Assembly (NCBI RefSeq): GCF_950295315.1
Contig: NC_080172.1
Span: 116,457,196-116,521,195, forward strand
DNA: 64,000 nucleotides
Origin: Erinaceus europaeus
Taxonomy: Eukaryota > Chordata > Mammalia > Eulipotyphla > Erinaceidae
Direction: 5' to 3'
A model generated the notes under the pieces. That model had not been told where the DNA came from. It saw nothing but the letters and a program-made list of their open reading frames with translations, and ran no database searches. Positions 19,948 to 30,950 of the stretch are shown one piece after another. Both the position numbers and the translations under genes were made by a program. The first letter of the stretch is position 1, and the number at the start of each line of letters is the position of its first letter.

Positions 19948-20339
19948 ACCTCTCCCACTTCTAGGCCCCCTTCTCTAGAGCGGCAGCCCGTGAGCTGGGC
20001 AGGGCCTTGAACTGTACGGAGCAGCAGCTCACTTGAGACGCAGCTTTCTGGACCTGTGGCCCACAGGGAGGCCTCTGAGCCTCAGGAGGCGATGTGGGGC
20101 CCTTTCTGTCCTCGGCTGAGTGCATTTTGTGCACAGAGGCGTTTGAGAATGACAGGCGGCAGCCCCAAGGAGCAGAGTCAGCTAGGGGCGTCCTCTGTAA
20201 GAAAGCTTGTCTGGCACTTGTCAGAGAAAGGGGACACTGGACGTGCCGTGTCTCCCGCTGGGAGTATTTCTCCTTCACACCAACCCCATTTGTGCGACCT
20301 GACAGAGGGCTTAAATAAATGGGACATGCATTTATTATT
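19948..20339. other. unique sequence
   Basis: No recognised feature. A short + frame from 20056 ends in the following array and has no family match I know. Confidence 0.4.
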
Positions 20340-21018
20340 TACCTCTCCCTCTCCCTCCCTCTCCCTCCCTCTCCCTCTCTCTCCCTCTCCCCCTCTCTCC
20401 CTCTCCCTCCCTCTCCCCTCTCCTCTCCCTCTCCCCCTCTCCCCCTCTCTCCCTCTCCCGCCCCCTCCCCCTCTCCCTCTCTCTCCCCCTCCCCCTCCCC
20501 CTCCTCCTCTCCCTCTCCCCTCTCTCTCCCCCTCCCCCTCTCCCTCTCTCTCCCCCTCCCCCTCCCCCTCTCCCTCTCCCCCTCCCTCCCCTCTCCCCCT
20601 CCCTCTCCTTCTCCCTCCCTCTCCTTCTCTCTCCCTCTCCCCCTCTCTCCCTCTCCCTCCCTCTCCCTCTCTCCCTCTCCCCCTCCCCCTCTCCCCCTCC
20701 CTTCCCCTTCTCCTTCTCCCTCTCCCTCTCCCTCTCTCTCTCCCTCTCCCTCTCTCTCTCTCACCCTCTCTCCCTCTCTCTCTCCCTCTCTCCCTCTCCC
20801 TCTCCCTCTCCCTCTCTCTCCCTCTCTCTCTCCCTCTCTCTCCCCCTCTCTCCCTCTCCCTCTCCGTCTCCCTCTCCCTCCCTCTCCCTCTCTCTCCCTC
20901 TCTCCCTTTCCCTCTCCCTCTCCCTCTCCCTCTCTCTCTCCCTCTCCCTCCCTCTCTCTATCTCTCCCTCTCCCTCTCTCTCTCCCTCTCCCTCCCTCTC
21001 CCTCTCTCCCTCCCCCCC
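20340..21018. repeat. (CCCTCT)n pyrimidine array, 680 bp
   Basis: Imperfect CCCTCT/CCCCCT/CTCTCT hexamers. It lies at the tail side of the antisense SINE that follows, so it may have grown from a SINE tail. Serine/proline/leucine frames are artefacts. Confidence 0.97.
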
Positions 21019-21290
21019 CCCTCCTCCAGGGTTATAGTTGGGACTCAGTGCCAGCACTGCAAATCCACTGTTCCTAGAGTCCGTTTTCCTTATTTTATTG
21101 GATAGGGCAGGGAGAAATTGATCAGGGGCTTGAACCTGAGTCCTTGCACATGGTAGCACGTGGCAGAGAACGAGAGGGAGAGAGACGGAGACACCTGAAG
21201 ACCTGCTTCACCCCGGAGGTGGGGAGCGGGGACTCAAACCCAGATTCTTGTGCTTCCTGTCATGGGCACTTAACCAGGTGCGCCACTAAC
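21019..21290 (-). repeat. SINE-B long form, antisense, rearranged
   Basis: 'cctccagggttatagttggg', 'aatccactgttcctagagtcc', 'tggatagggcagggagaaat', then head-derived sequence appears twice (21124-21160 and 21225-21290), suggesting an internal rearrangement. Confidence 0.7.
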
Positions 21291-21324
21291 TCCTGTTCCC
21301 CCCACCCCCGCACGCCCCGTTCAG

Positions 21325-21530
21325 TCATTTATTTACGTTCCCCATCAGGGTTGTCCCTGCAAGTCGATGCCTGCTGGACAAGCCCACCACTCCCAATGGC
21401 CTTTTCTGAGAGAGGAGGGACACCTGCTTAGTAGCACTGCTTCTTAGTCCCCACCTCCCACAGGTGGCGGCTGAAGGGCTTGAACCCTGGTCCCCAAGCA
21501 TGGCCACCTGTGTGCTCTCCTGTCCTTGAG
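21325..21530 (-). repeat. old SINE-B long form, antisense
   Basis: Worn copy ('catcagggttgtccctgcaag', 'agaggagggacacctgc', 'gggcttgaaccctggtcc'). Confidence 0.6.
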
Positions 21531-21845
21531 CGGGTCACTGCAAATGGCGGCAGGGAGACATGAGTGTGCAGGTTGGTTGGGGCCACTGCCCAACAACGCT
21601 GGTTATGACACCAAGCAGCTGTGGCGGCTCCCTCCTGAGGGTGCTGGGAAGCCTGGTGAGCACTGTGAGCAGATTCCGGACATCACCTCAAGTTCTGGTG
21701 CCCGCAGCATGGAGAAGGGCCCGGGCAGGGAGCAGTGACCCAGGTCCTGTTCTGTGCATCCCGTCAGACTCCACGTTCTCCTCTTGGGCTGGCCAGGACC
21801 CATTCCTCTTGGAGGTCTTAGCTGGGGGACTTGGTACTGGAGATC
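21531..21845. other. unique sequence
   Basis: GC-rich, no recognised feature. Confidence 0.4.
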
Positions 21846-22035
21846 CCTGGGGCTGGGTGGCTCCCTGCCTTACCAGCATGCGGGGCCCAGGTTTGAGACC
21901 CGGCACCCCACGGAGGTTGTCACTTCACTAGTGGAAGCTCTGGCAATGGGGTGTCCTTCCCTCGCTCTCTCTGTAGCTTTGTCTCTCCCTCCCTCTATTC
22001 AAGTGGGAAAGTCAGCCTGGGTGTGGTGAGACCCT
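21846..22035 (+). repeat. degenerate SINE-B, sense
   Basis: Worn head 'ggggctgggtggctccctgcc', 'gggcccaggtttgagaccc', then a pyrimidine-rich body. Confidence 0.55.
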
Positions 22036-22076
22036 GTGTGGGTGAGGCCTCATCCCAGAAAACAGAGCACAGTAAG

Positions 22077-22400
22077 GTGACGGGTGGTGGTGCACCTGGC
22101 TCAGTGCCCATAGCAAAAAGTGCAAGGACCTGTGCAAAGATCCAGGTTCGAGCCCCTGGTTCCCCACCTGCGGGGGGGGGGGGGGTGCTACACAAGAGAT
22201 GAAGCAGGTCTGCAGGTGTCTCTCTGTGTCTCTTCCTCTCCTCTCCTCTATCTTCCCCTCCTCTCTCCATTTCTCTTGTTCCTGTCCAGTAAAATGGGGC
22301 ACAAAAGGACACCAAGAATAGTGGATTCCTAGTGCCAGCATGGAGACCCAGCGATGAATCTGGAGGCAAGAAAAAAAAAATTAAAAATTAAAAAAAAAAT
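22077..22400 (+). repeat. SINE-B long form, sense, with G-run
   Basis: Head 'gacgggtggtggtgcacctgg'. 'tcaaaga-like' insertions near 22125 and a G-run at about 22172-22187 distinguish it. 3' block 'agaatagtggattcctagtg' and A-rich tail. Confidence 0.85.
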
Positions 22401-22563
22401 AAAGCAAAACACAGCATAAAATGAACAAAAATATATAGTTGACTAGACTTGTCCCAGCTCAGTCCACTGCCCCTGCACCCCCCACCCCCGCTCTGTGAGC
22501 CTCCATCTTGGGGAATCCGGGAAGATGGACAGTAGCCGGTGGAGGACTGAGGTCCACTTCTTT

Positions 22564-22862
22564 AAAAGTTTTTTTTTTTATTTGCTTATTTTCCCTTTTG
22601 TTTGCCATTGTTGTTTTTTTATTGTTGTTATAGTTATTATAGTTGTTATTGATGTCGTCGTTGTTAGATAGGACAGAGAGAAATAGAGAGAGGAGGGGAA
22701 GACAGAGAGGGGGAGAGAAAGACAGACACCTGCAGACCTGCTTCACCGCCTGTGAAGCGACTCCCCTGCAGGTGGGGAGCCGGGGGCTCGAACCAGGATC
22801 CTTATGCTGGTCCTTGTGCTTTGTGCCACCTGTGCTTAACCCGCTGTGCTGCTGCCGGCCCC
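22564..22862 (-). repeat. SINE-A, antisense, with perfect duplication
   Basis: Full-length young copy flanked by the identical 17-mer ctgaggtccacttcttt at 22547-22563 and 22863-22879. This shows LINE-mediated insertion and relative youth. Confidence 0.95.
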
Positions 22863-22879
22863 CTGAGGTCCACTTCTTT

Positions 22880-23554
22880 GTGGAGTCCTGGCTGGCTGGG
22901 GCTCCGAGGAGGATACTTCTGCATCTCACCACCTGGGACTTGAGGAGAGTCAGGCTTCACCCCAGGGAGATGGGGGAAGGGACAGGCCAGGGCACCAGGG
23001 GCTCCCTGCCCACCTTCCTGCCCACGGTCACCCAGCGCTCTGGGACTGAGCTACAGGAGGGGGGCCTGGCTCCTGAAGGCACCCCCCCCCCAGACATCCG
23101 GCTGGGGAGGGGAGAGCAGCTGTAATCCGCCTCTAATTTCTTCAGGGCCTCCATTATAAATTCCATAACTCCACCAGTCAAAACATGACTAATTCCTGGG
23201 ACTGGAGCACCCACCTGGGAGTAGAAAGTCCTGTGCTATGTTGCTGCCTTCTATCAGGGCTAATAACAGCCTGGCAGACGGAACTGGGCTCCTGTGGGGA
23301 GGTGGTTCCCTTCCCAGTGCGGGTCCCCGCCTCCCCCCCACAGGACTTTTGCTTTACTATGGAGAGTCTGCCATGTCGCTGAGAAGCTGGGAGGTGGGGA
23401 GGAGGTGGGCGAGGGGCCGTGGGGCATTCAGGCTCAATGGAGCCTTAGATGATGCAGGTGGGGGTTGCCCTGTGACTTACGGGTCCCTTGAATGGTGGTG
23501 TCCGACCTGTGGAGGGGACCGACTGTCAGAGGAAGGACCTTAGGTGAGGGGGCT
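22880..23554. other. unique sequence with an AT-rich conserved-looking block
   Basis: GC-rich flanks. At 23110-23190 a block with 'cctctaatttcttcagggcc' and 'ccattataaattccataac' differs in composition from its surroundings. Confidence 0.4.
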
Positions 23555-23639
23555 TGTTGGACATGAACAAGGGCTTGTGCGAATCCACCAGGGATTGTAG
23601 GTGTACTGGGATTAATAAGCGAGTGCCTGGTGGGAACTA

Positions 23640-23681
<42 letters not shown>

Positions 23682-23885
23682 GTCCCTGCTGCCTTTGCTC
23701 TCCTCCTCGCCCCGGACATGTGCAGCTGAGGCTGGGAACCGGCTTCCAGACTCACGGCCCCGCCATCATGACCAGCCCGTCTTTGTCCCTCTGCCTGTTC
23801 TGCTGCCATGGTTCTTTTGTCCCTAAATAAGCCGTGATGCATTGAACCTCCCGTTTGTCTGAAGCCCAGCCAAAGCCCACACACT
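23555..23885 (+). mobile_element. LTR-like repeat (LTR-E copy 1)
   Basis: Starts TGTTGGACATGAACA. Shares blocks with 33380-33739 in the opposite orientation: 'gcgagtgcctggtgggaac', 'ggcttccagactcacgg', 'catcatgaccagcc', 'tctgaagcccagccaaa'. AAATAAG near 23823 could be a poly-A signal. A (CT)n at 23641-23680 is internal. Confidence 0.7.
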
Positions 23886-24285
23886 TTCTTTTTATTTTAC
23901 CCTTTCTTTTACCCTCGGGGCTAGGTAGGCCATCAGCTTTGTGCAAATAGCCTTATCCATCTGAGCAGTGCAGCCCCAGCAGGTGACTCACCTTGCTGAG
24001 CCTCTGGCTTCTCACCTGCAACACCTTTCCAATGACCCATCAGCCCTTCAGACAGGCTACATTGCCTGGAGCAAGACGCCAGGCCCGCCCCATGGAGGCC
24101 ACCAGAGGCTGGGGTGGGGCATTGGTGGTGTGGAGGGAGAACCCCTGTGGCTGCATCTTTGGAGCTCCCAGCTCAGTCCTCACACACCCATTCCCTACAC
24201 TCCCTTCCTGAAGTGTTAGGTGGCCTTTGGAATAAGCAACCAACTTGGTTTGGGGCTACCTAAAAACACTGCCTGTATTCCTCTT
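23886..24285. other. unique sequence
   Basis: No recognised feature. Confidence 0.4.
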
Positions 24286-24660
24286 TCTATTCTATTTATT
24301 TTAATTCTTTTGTTTTTTTCTCCTCTAGGGTTATTGCTGGGGCTTAGTGCCTGCACCACAAATCCACTACTCCTGGAGGCTATTTTTTTCCCTTTTAATG
24401 CCCCCCTTTTAAAAAAATCATTGTTGTGGTTATTATTGTTGTTATTGATGTCGTTGTTGGATAGGACAGAGAGAAATGGAGAGAGGAGGGGAAGACAGAG
24501 AGAGAAGGAGAGAAAGACAGACACCTGCAGATCTGCTTCACCACCTGTGACGCGACTCCCCTGCAGGTGGGGAGGCGGGGGCTTGAACCGGGATCCTTGC
24601 GCAGGTCCCTGCGCTTTGCACCATGTGCGCTTCACCCGCTGCACTATAGTCCAACGCCCT
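24286..24660 (-). repeat. SINE-A long form, antisense
   Basis: 'ctctagggttattgctggggc', 'aatccactactcctggaggc', then an A-type body ('gatgtcgttgttggatagg') and head ending 'gcactatagtccaacgccct'. Confidence 0.9.
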
Positions 24661-24838
24661 ATTTTTTAAAAATTCTATTTAATATTGGATAGAGACAGAG
24701 AGGAATTGAAAGAGGAGGCAGAGAATGAGATGGAGAGACACCTGCAGCCCTGCTTCATCACTCGTGAAGCTTCCCCCCTGCAGGTGGGGACCAGGGGCTT
24801 GAACCTGGGTTCTCGTGCACTGTAGTGTGTGAGCTCAA
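24661..24838 (-). repeat. SINE-B, antisense
   Basis: 'taatattggatagagacagag', 'cctgcttcatcactcgtgaag', head truncated at about 24835 where type D starts. Confidence 0.85.
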
Positions 24839-25140
24839 CCTCCCCAGAGCCCTGCCCCACTAGGGACAGACAGACACAGGCTGGGGGTGTGGATCCACCT
24901 GCCAACACCCATGTCCAGCGGAGAAGCAATGACAGAAGCCAGAACTCCCACCTTCTGCTCCCCATAAAGAATTTTGCTCCATGTTCCCAGAGGGATAAAG
25001 AACAGGGAAGCTTCCAATGAAGGGGGTGGGACAGGGACTCTGGTGGTGGGAAGCATAGAATCACACCCCTGTTACAATAATACTCCTTACAACCTTATAA
25101 ATCAATATTAAATCACTAATAAAAATAAAACAAAAAAATA
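24839..25140 (+). repeat. type D retroposon 3' end, sense
   Basis: Sense copy: 'gagccctgccccactaggg', 'atgttcccagagggataaag', 'ggactctggtggtgggaag', then an A-rich end. Shows that the A-tail lies at the right, defining the orientation of the family. Confidence 0.85.
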
Positions 25141-25224
25141 AAATAGTGTAAAAAGCAACCAAACCAAAACCACCATTATCAATGCTCTTTGGTAAACTGG
25201 GACCTTCTACATGAGTGATTTTGC

Positions 25225-25335
25225 TGTTTCCTTTTTTTTTTTTTCCCCCTCCAGGGTTATCCTGGGGGCTGAGCGCCCGTGCTACAAATCTACTGCTCAC
25301 AACGGCCACTATTTTCTTTTTTCACTCCACACCCC
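25225..25335 (-). repeat. SINE long-form 3' fragment, antisense
   Basis: Only the poly-T and 3' block ('cctccagggttatcctggggg', 'aatctactgctcacaacgg') remain. Confidence 0.7.
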
Positions 25336-25867
25336 ACAGCAAAAAAAAAAAGCCTAACCCTCAAACCTCCTCATTGCCCATTCCCTACTCTCTTTTTTAA
25401 AAAAGTCAGTCAGTCTTATCACTGTGATGGAAGCTCCTGTCTTGTTCATCTCTGTCACCCCTGTGTCTAGGACAGCGCCCACACATAGTATCCGCGGAAG
25501 GGGTGAGAAATGGACTCCCCTCCCCAGCTGGAAGGTCTGCAGCCTGCAGACACAGTTCATGTCCTTCATGCCCCAGGGACTGGCCAGAGCGCAGCCAACA
25601 CCCAGGCTGTATTTCCATCAACTGCGTGGAGAACTTTCTGGCGTTTGGTTAAATGTAAACACGGTCTCGTGAGTCCATCCATTAAACTGACTCACAGAGA
25701 GATCTGAAAGCTTCTTGCCTTTAGGACTGTGCTTCTGAGTAGCTGCTCGGGGAGCTTTCTGCTGTGAGCAGGTGAGTCTGCATCTAAAGCAAAAGAGGGA
25801 AATCCAGAGAGGTGGCAGGGTGCTCTAGTGGTTCCCCACTTCATGGTAGAAGGATGAAGTCATCTTT
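25336..25867. other. unique sequence
   Basis: No recognised feature. Confidence 0.4.
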
Positions 25868-26625
25868 TTAATGACTTTCTGTTTATTTATTTGTGCCTCC
25901 AGGGTTATCCCCGGAGCTTGGTACCAGTACTACAAATCCACTGCTCCCAGTGGCCATCCCTCCCCCCATTTTATTGGACTGGACAGAGAGAAATTGAGAG
26001 AGAAGGGGGAGAGAGAGGGAGAAGAGGAGAGGAGAGAGAGAGGGAGAGAGAGGAGAGAGAGAGAGGAGAGGAGAGAGAGAGAGGAGAGAAAGAGAGAGGA
26101 GAGAGGGAGAAGAGGAGAGGAGAGAGAGGGAGAAAGAGAGAGAGGGAGAAGAGGAGAGGAGAGGAGAGGAGAGAGGGAGAGAGAGAGAGAAGAGAAGAGA
26201 AGAGAAGAGAAGAGAAGAGAAGAGAAGAGGAGAGAGAGAGAGAGAGGGAGAGAGAGAGAGGAGAGAGAGAGAGGAGAGGAGAGGAGAGGAGAGGGAGAGA
26301 GAAGAGGAGAGGAGAGAGAGAGGGAGAGAGAGGAGAGAGAGAGGGAGAGAGAGGAGAGAGAGAGAGGAGAGAAAGAGAGAGGAGAGAGGGAGAAGAGGAG
26401 AGGAGAGGAGAGAGAGAGAGGGAGAGAGAGAGGGAGAAGAGGAGAGGAGAGGGAGAGAGAGAGGAGAGAGAGAGGAGAGAGAGAGAGAGAATTGCAGACT
26501 GCATCACCACTTGTGAAGCTTTCCCCCTGCAGGTGGGGAGCTGGGGGCTCAAACCCAGACCTTTAAGCTGGTCCTTCCGCTTTGTGCTGTGTGCACTTTA
26601 CTGAGTGCGCCACCATCCGGCCCCG
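25868..26625 (-). repeat. SINE-B long form with 480-bp internal purine expansion
   Basis: Intact antisense SINE parts lie on both sides: 25900-26006 ('cctccagggttatccccgg', 'ggacagagagaaattgagag') and 26491-26625 ('cttgtgaagctttccccctg' to the head). The normally short GA-rich body between them is (GA)n/(GAGAGG)n/(AGAGA)n of about 480 bp. Confidence 0.93.
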
Positions 26626-26833
26626 TGACCAGCCTTCTGGATACTGAGCACCTGTATGCCTTTGACACTGGAGACGCATAGGCAGATGGGTCCCATCCAC
26701 AAGAGGCTTGCTGTGCAGACCTCAGCAACACCACCGAGATCATCGCACCCCAGATCCCATCACATAACCGTCCTCCCAAATGCTGGAATGTCCTAGGCAC
26801 CACCTCTAGCTGAGTGCCCCCCTCCACCCCTCC

Positions 26834-26876
<43 letters not shown>

Positions 26877-27450
26877 TTTCCCTCCCTTTCTCTTGACCCA
26901 CATGTCCCTGTCACCTGCCCACCTCACTCAATATGCTAGGCTCTTACATGCAGCAAGCTGGAGACATCAGTCTTAATCTCAGATACTACGTGGGGGCTGG
27001 TTTTCATATCTCTGAATGGAGATGTGGTTATTGGAATCCAGGGACCTCTTGTCAGAGTCTGGAGCATGTGAGGGGAGACCACAGACAGGGCTGTTTGGTG
27101 TAAGATCACAGGTTCCGACATCTGGGGTTTTTGGAAGCTGTGGTGTCCTTGTCAGTGAGGAGAAGGCATTTCTGTCACTGTGGGGAAGACGTAGGAGTCA
27201 GAGTGTGCAAGGCATTGCCGCCACTCCTGGCCCGTCGTGGACGTTAAGCTCAGAGCTGAGTGTCGCGCTCAGACAGCAGATCAGTCCCTCTGCAGCACTG
27301 TGACCTTGGAGGGGTCCTGTGACCTTTCTCCCTCTGCTCTGTAGACTGGAGGTAGGGCAGCTTCAGGGGCAGTGGGTGGGTGCCGGGAGAGCCTCCTGGT
27401 GTAGCCTCCTCTCTCTTTTTCCTAGAGAAAGACATGGCAGAGCCTAAGAT
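26626..27450. other. unique sequence with (CT)n
   Basis: (CT)n at 26837-26872. A 'ctggatactgagcacctg' stretch near 26637 is L2-like. Nothing else recognised. Confidence 0.4.
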
Positions 27451-27454
27451 TTTT

Positions 27455-27560
27455 CCGGTTCTGTTCTGTCATTTACAGATGGGAAAACTGAGGTCCATGG
27501 AGCAGACACGTGACTCTCAGGCCTGCCCCCTCTCTTGGTGGTATGGGGGTGAGACCGTGA
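27455..27560 (-). repeat. MIR, antisense
   Basis: 'catttacagatgggaaaactgagg' is the MIR core in antisense, followed by a decayed continuation. Confidence 0.6.
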
Positions 27561-28540
27561 GAGCCCTGTGCCAGTCTCCTGGGGCACCTCTTCAGAGGAA
27601 GGCTGTCTGCCTGGGTTGGGAGAGGAGGAGATGACACATTCTCTCAGCACTACATTTGGGAGATTCTGACTCCAGTTCCATCAAGCCCCGGAATTGTGGG
27701 AAGGAGGGAGGGGGGAAGAGGCCCGCACCCAGTGACTCCTGGGCTGGGATTCAGTGACAGGAGCTGTGGCGAGATCCCGCATTACTGAGCCTTCATTACT
27801 TCTACAAAATCTGTTCCAGTGGGTTCACCCAGGGCGATGAGGCGCCGTTGTGAATAATTCAACTCCACTTGTCAAGGGGGCCGGGGACGGGGATGGTGAA
27901 ACGGAGACAGGTGCGGGAGATGAAGGTTCTGGGCCCCGACGGGGCTGCTTGAGCCCTGGAAGCTCGGGCCCGGCCAGTTGCCTCTGTGGGTTTCAGCTCC
28001 ACGTGTCCGGGGGCTGCGGAGAAAACTGGAGAAGGAGTCTTCAGAGTCTCCGAGCTCAGACTGTTGAGCATGGAGCCTGTGTGTGAGGGAGGACGGTCCC
28101 AGGCCTCGTGATCTCCCTCCCTTTTGTGAATGGTTCTATGTACCTGTGCCTGTCACACTGTAGGCAGCAGATGGTGACAGCAGACATCCCCAGCTCTTGA
28201 GAAGCTCTCTGTCCAGTGGAGAAACTTCTCCGGGAATCTGAGAGCAATTAATTACCCGAGAAGCCCCGAGCCCTATGGAAGCACAGGAGTAGATTGGCTC
28301 AGCCTGAGATGGCTTGGCAGTCTTCCTGGAGGAGGTGGTATTGAGCCCTGTCTGGGAGGATGGGTCAGAGTTCTATAAGGGGTGGGGCGGTTGTTCAGAA
28401 TGGGGTGGCAGAACCCAGGACTTAGAAGGGAGACCAGTCGTTTGTCAAGAGAAGAAGGTGAGTCGCGAGTGTTGGTGGGTGACGGGAATGAATCTGGGAG
28501 CCTGCGTGTACAGCTGAGGAAAAGGTTGATTTGTTTATCT
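27561..28540. other. unique sequence, two conserved-looking blocks
   Basis: 27770-27850 (cattactgagccttcattac, 'gttgtgaataattcaactcc') and 28240-28270 (gagcaattaattacccgag) are AT-rich islands with homeodomain-like ATTA cores. No exon features seen. Confidence 0.4.
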
Positions 28541-28825
28541 GTTTATGTATTTATTTATTTATTGCCACCAGGATTATCTCTGGGGCTCAGTGCCTGCACA
28601 ATGAATCCACTGCTCCTGGTGGCCATTTTTTTTCTTTCTATTTTTATTTGACTAGACAGAGAGAAATTGTGAGGGGAAGGGAGACAGAGAAACAGAGAGA
28701 TACCTGCAGATCTGTTTCACCACTCATGAAGTCTTTCCTCCCTGCAGGTTGGGGCCTTGAACCCGGGTCCTTGCACATGGTGGTGATATGTGTACTCAGC
28801 TTGGTGCACCACCTCCCGGCCCCCA
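28541..28825 (-). repeat. SINE-B long form, antisense
   Basis: 'gccaccaggattatctctgg', 'aatccactgctcctggtggcc', head ending 'gcaccacctcccggccccc'. Confidence 0.88.
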
Positions 28826-28844
28826 GGAAAATATCTTTATCTCC

Positions 28845-29107
28845 AGCTGATGGAACTTTCAGGCGTGAGAGTCTCTTTGCAGAACCAGGATGCTGTCTCC
28901 CCAGCCTATGAAAATTCCTTTCTTTTTTCCCCCTCTATCTTTTAAACTATTTTTTAAAAAATATTTTATTTTTAATGAGAGAGAAGACAGTGAAAAACCA
29001 GAGCTCTGCTCAGCTCTGGCTTGTGGTGATGAAGGGGATTGAACTTGAGACCTCAGAGCCTCAGGCATGAAAGTACTTTGCAGAAACCTGATGCCTTCTC
29101 TCCAGCC
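28845..29107 (-). repeat. SINE-C pair, antisense
   Basis: A short piece (28858-28912: 'ggcgtgagagtctctttgc') is followed by a fuller copy at 28940-29107 ('agctctgctcagctctggc', 'ctcaggcatgaaagtac'). Confidence 0.75.
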
Positions 29108-29222
29108 CCATTTATTTATTTATTTTTTATCACTGCCAGGTTTATTGCTGGGGGTTGCAGGACAAATCCACACCCCCAAAAGCTGTCTCTCCCCACTCTT
29201 TCTTTTCTTTAATTTATTTCAC

Positions 29223-29280
<58 letters not shown>

Positions 29281-29400
29281 CCCGCAATAATATTTTTCTG
29301 CTGTGAAATATCCCCACTGCCGATTGGGAGTGAGACTTGAACCCAGGTCCTTGTATATGATAACATATGTGCTCTATTGGGCTCAGGACTATCCAGCTGC
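29108..29400 (-). repeat. SINE-B long form, antisense, with (GA)n
   Basis: 'actgccaggtttattgctgg', (GA)n at 29225-29276, 'gagacttgaacccaggtcc'. Old copy with an expanded GA body. Confidence 0.75.
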
Positions 29401-29401
29401 G

Positions 29402-29556
29402 AATGTTTTTAAAGATTATATTTATTCATGAGAAAGACAGGAGGAGAGAGAGAAAGAACCAGACATCACTCTGGTACAGGTGCTGCTGGAAATTGAACTC
29501 AGGACCTCATGCTTGAGAGTCCAGTGCTTTATCCACTGCGCCACCTCCCAGATCAT
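29402..29556 (-). repeat. tRNA-derived SINE (C relative), antisense
   Basis: 'aaagattatatttattcatg', 'agacatcactctggtac', 'ctggaaattgaactcaggac', 'gtgctttatccactgcgcc'. The last block is the antisense A-box region of the tRNA-like head. Confidence 0.75.
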
Positions 29557-29745
29557 GGACATGGATGTTTCTAAGCCCCCAGCCTCCACAGCTGAAAATG
29601 AGGAGATGTGGGGACCCAGAAAAAACCAGCCTGACCTGTGGGAACGAACGCTCCCAGAGTTGACCTGAAGACAGTTAAAGGGAGAGGGGAAAAGACGGCT
29701 GAGGGGAGCTGGGTGTGGATAGGGTGGCCCTGCCTCCGTGTTAGG

Positions 29746-29940
29746 GAACGTTTTTTGTTTGTTTTTTCTTCTCTCTCTCTTTATCTCTCTCTTTCTTCCC
29801 TTCTTTCTTCTCTTTTTCTTTTTTACCAGAGCACTGCTCAGCTCTGGCTTATGATGACGTGGGGAATTGAACCTGGGACCTTGGGACCTCAGGCAGGAGA
29901 ATCTGTTTGCATAACCAGTATGCTATCTACTCTCTGTAAT
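29746..29940 (-). repeat. SINE-C, antisense
   Basis: CT-rich start, 'agcactgctcagctctggc', 'gcataaccagtatgctatc'. Confidence 0.8.
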
Positions 29941-30325
29941 GTCTATTTTTATTTAATAATAAAGCTTTTTGTTCTGGTATAAATGAAATCATGGGGCACA
30001 TAAGGGCCATGGTGGATGTGGCCAGAAGTTGTTTGAGCTCTTTCTCAACTGCTGCTCTGTTCAGTTCTCCCTTCCCTCTCCGGCTGCACCCTTGGCTCCT
30101 GGAACCCCCAGTTTCACAGCTGACTAGTCTTCAACTCCTTGCCTGCTTTGGGGGAGCCCAGACTCCGGCATGTTGCTGAAGGGTAGGAGATGGGGGAGGT
30201 GTTGCCTCTCTCAGGAAGAAGGACCAGAAGGACTGGCTCAGAGAGGGCAGTCAGCTTTCCCCACTTGGCCGAGCCAGGAAGGGAGGAGCCTGCTTCAGCA
30301 CTCAGGTCTGGGACTGAGAGAGAGT
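29941..30325. other. unique sequence
   Basis: No recognised feature apart from an A/T-rich start. Confidence 0.4.
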
Positions 30326-30515
30326 AGAGAGAGTTCACCTGGTGGCGTGTGCACCTCGCCACGCGTATGGCCCAGGTTCAAGTCCCCGCACCACACGGGA
30401 GGAAACTCCGGTGCTGTAACATCTCTTCTCTCTGTTTCTCGGAATTTAAAAGTGGCCCAGGCCAGTGCATCGTGCACGCAAAGGACTGCTCTCTGTAAAT
30501 AAAGTCAGAATAATA
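30326..30515 (+). repeat. SINE-B relative, sense
   Basis: 'gttcacctggtggcgtgtgc', 'ggcccaggttcaagtcccc', then a pyrimidine body and 'aataataataat' end. Confidence 0.65.
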
Positions 30516-30780
30516 ATAATAACAGAACCCAGGTCTGTTTGGTTGAGGAGACCCTCGCTGGCAGTGTGTGAAGAGGAAAGAGAGCCTCAGTTTCTGGAGC
30601 CGAATCCTTACTGGGGTCTCGTTTCCAGGACAGAGGAAGCCGAGAGTCTGGCTTTCCCAAGGACTGTGCGTGTGGGAGGGGTGACACTTAGCTTGGCATT
30701 GAGAGGGGACACTGCTGGCCCCCAGCCTAGGCTGGAGAGTGCCCTGGGAAGGGCTGACCTTAGGGGTTGAACTATGCACA

Positions 30781-30950
30781 GCAAACTGCAGAGTCAGGCC
30801 AGACAAATAGCTCCCTTGGTTGGTGTGCTGGTTGGCTATGTGGACAACGCAGGTTCAAGCCTGGCTCCCACCACATCCGAGGTCATTTTGGTGCTGTGGT
30901 CTTTCTCCCCCTCCTCTTTCCTCTCCGTCTTTCTCTCTCTAAAAGCATTT
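30781..30950 (+). repeat. tRNA-derived SINE, sense
   Basis: 'aaatagctcccttggttgg', 'caacgcaggttcaagcctgg', then pyrimidine-rich body to 'ctctctaaaagc'. Confidence 0.65.

Noticed and set aside
20056..21105. 349-codon Ser/Pro/Leu frame
   Set aside because: Runs from short unique DNA into the CCCTCT array and a SINE.
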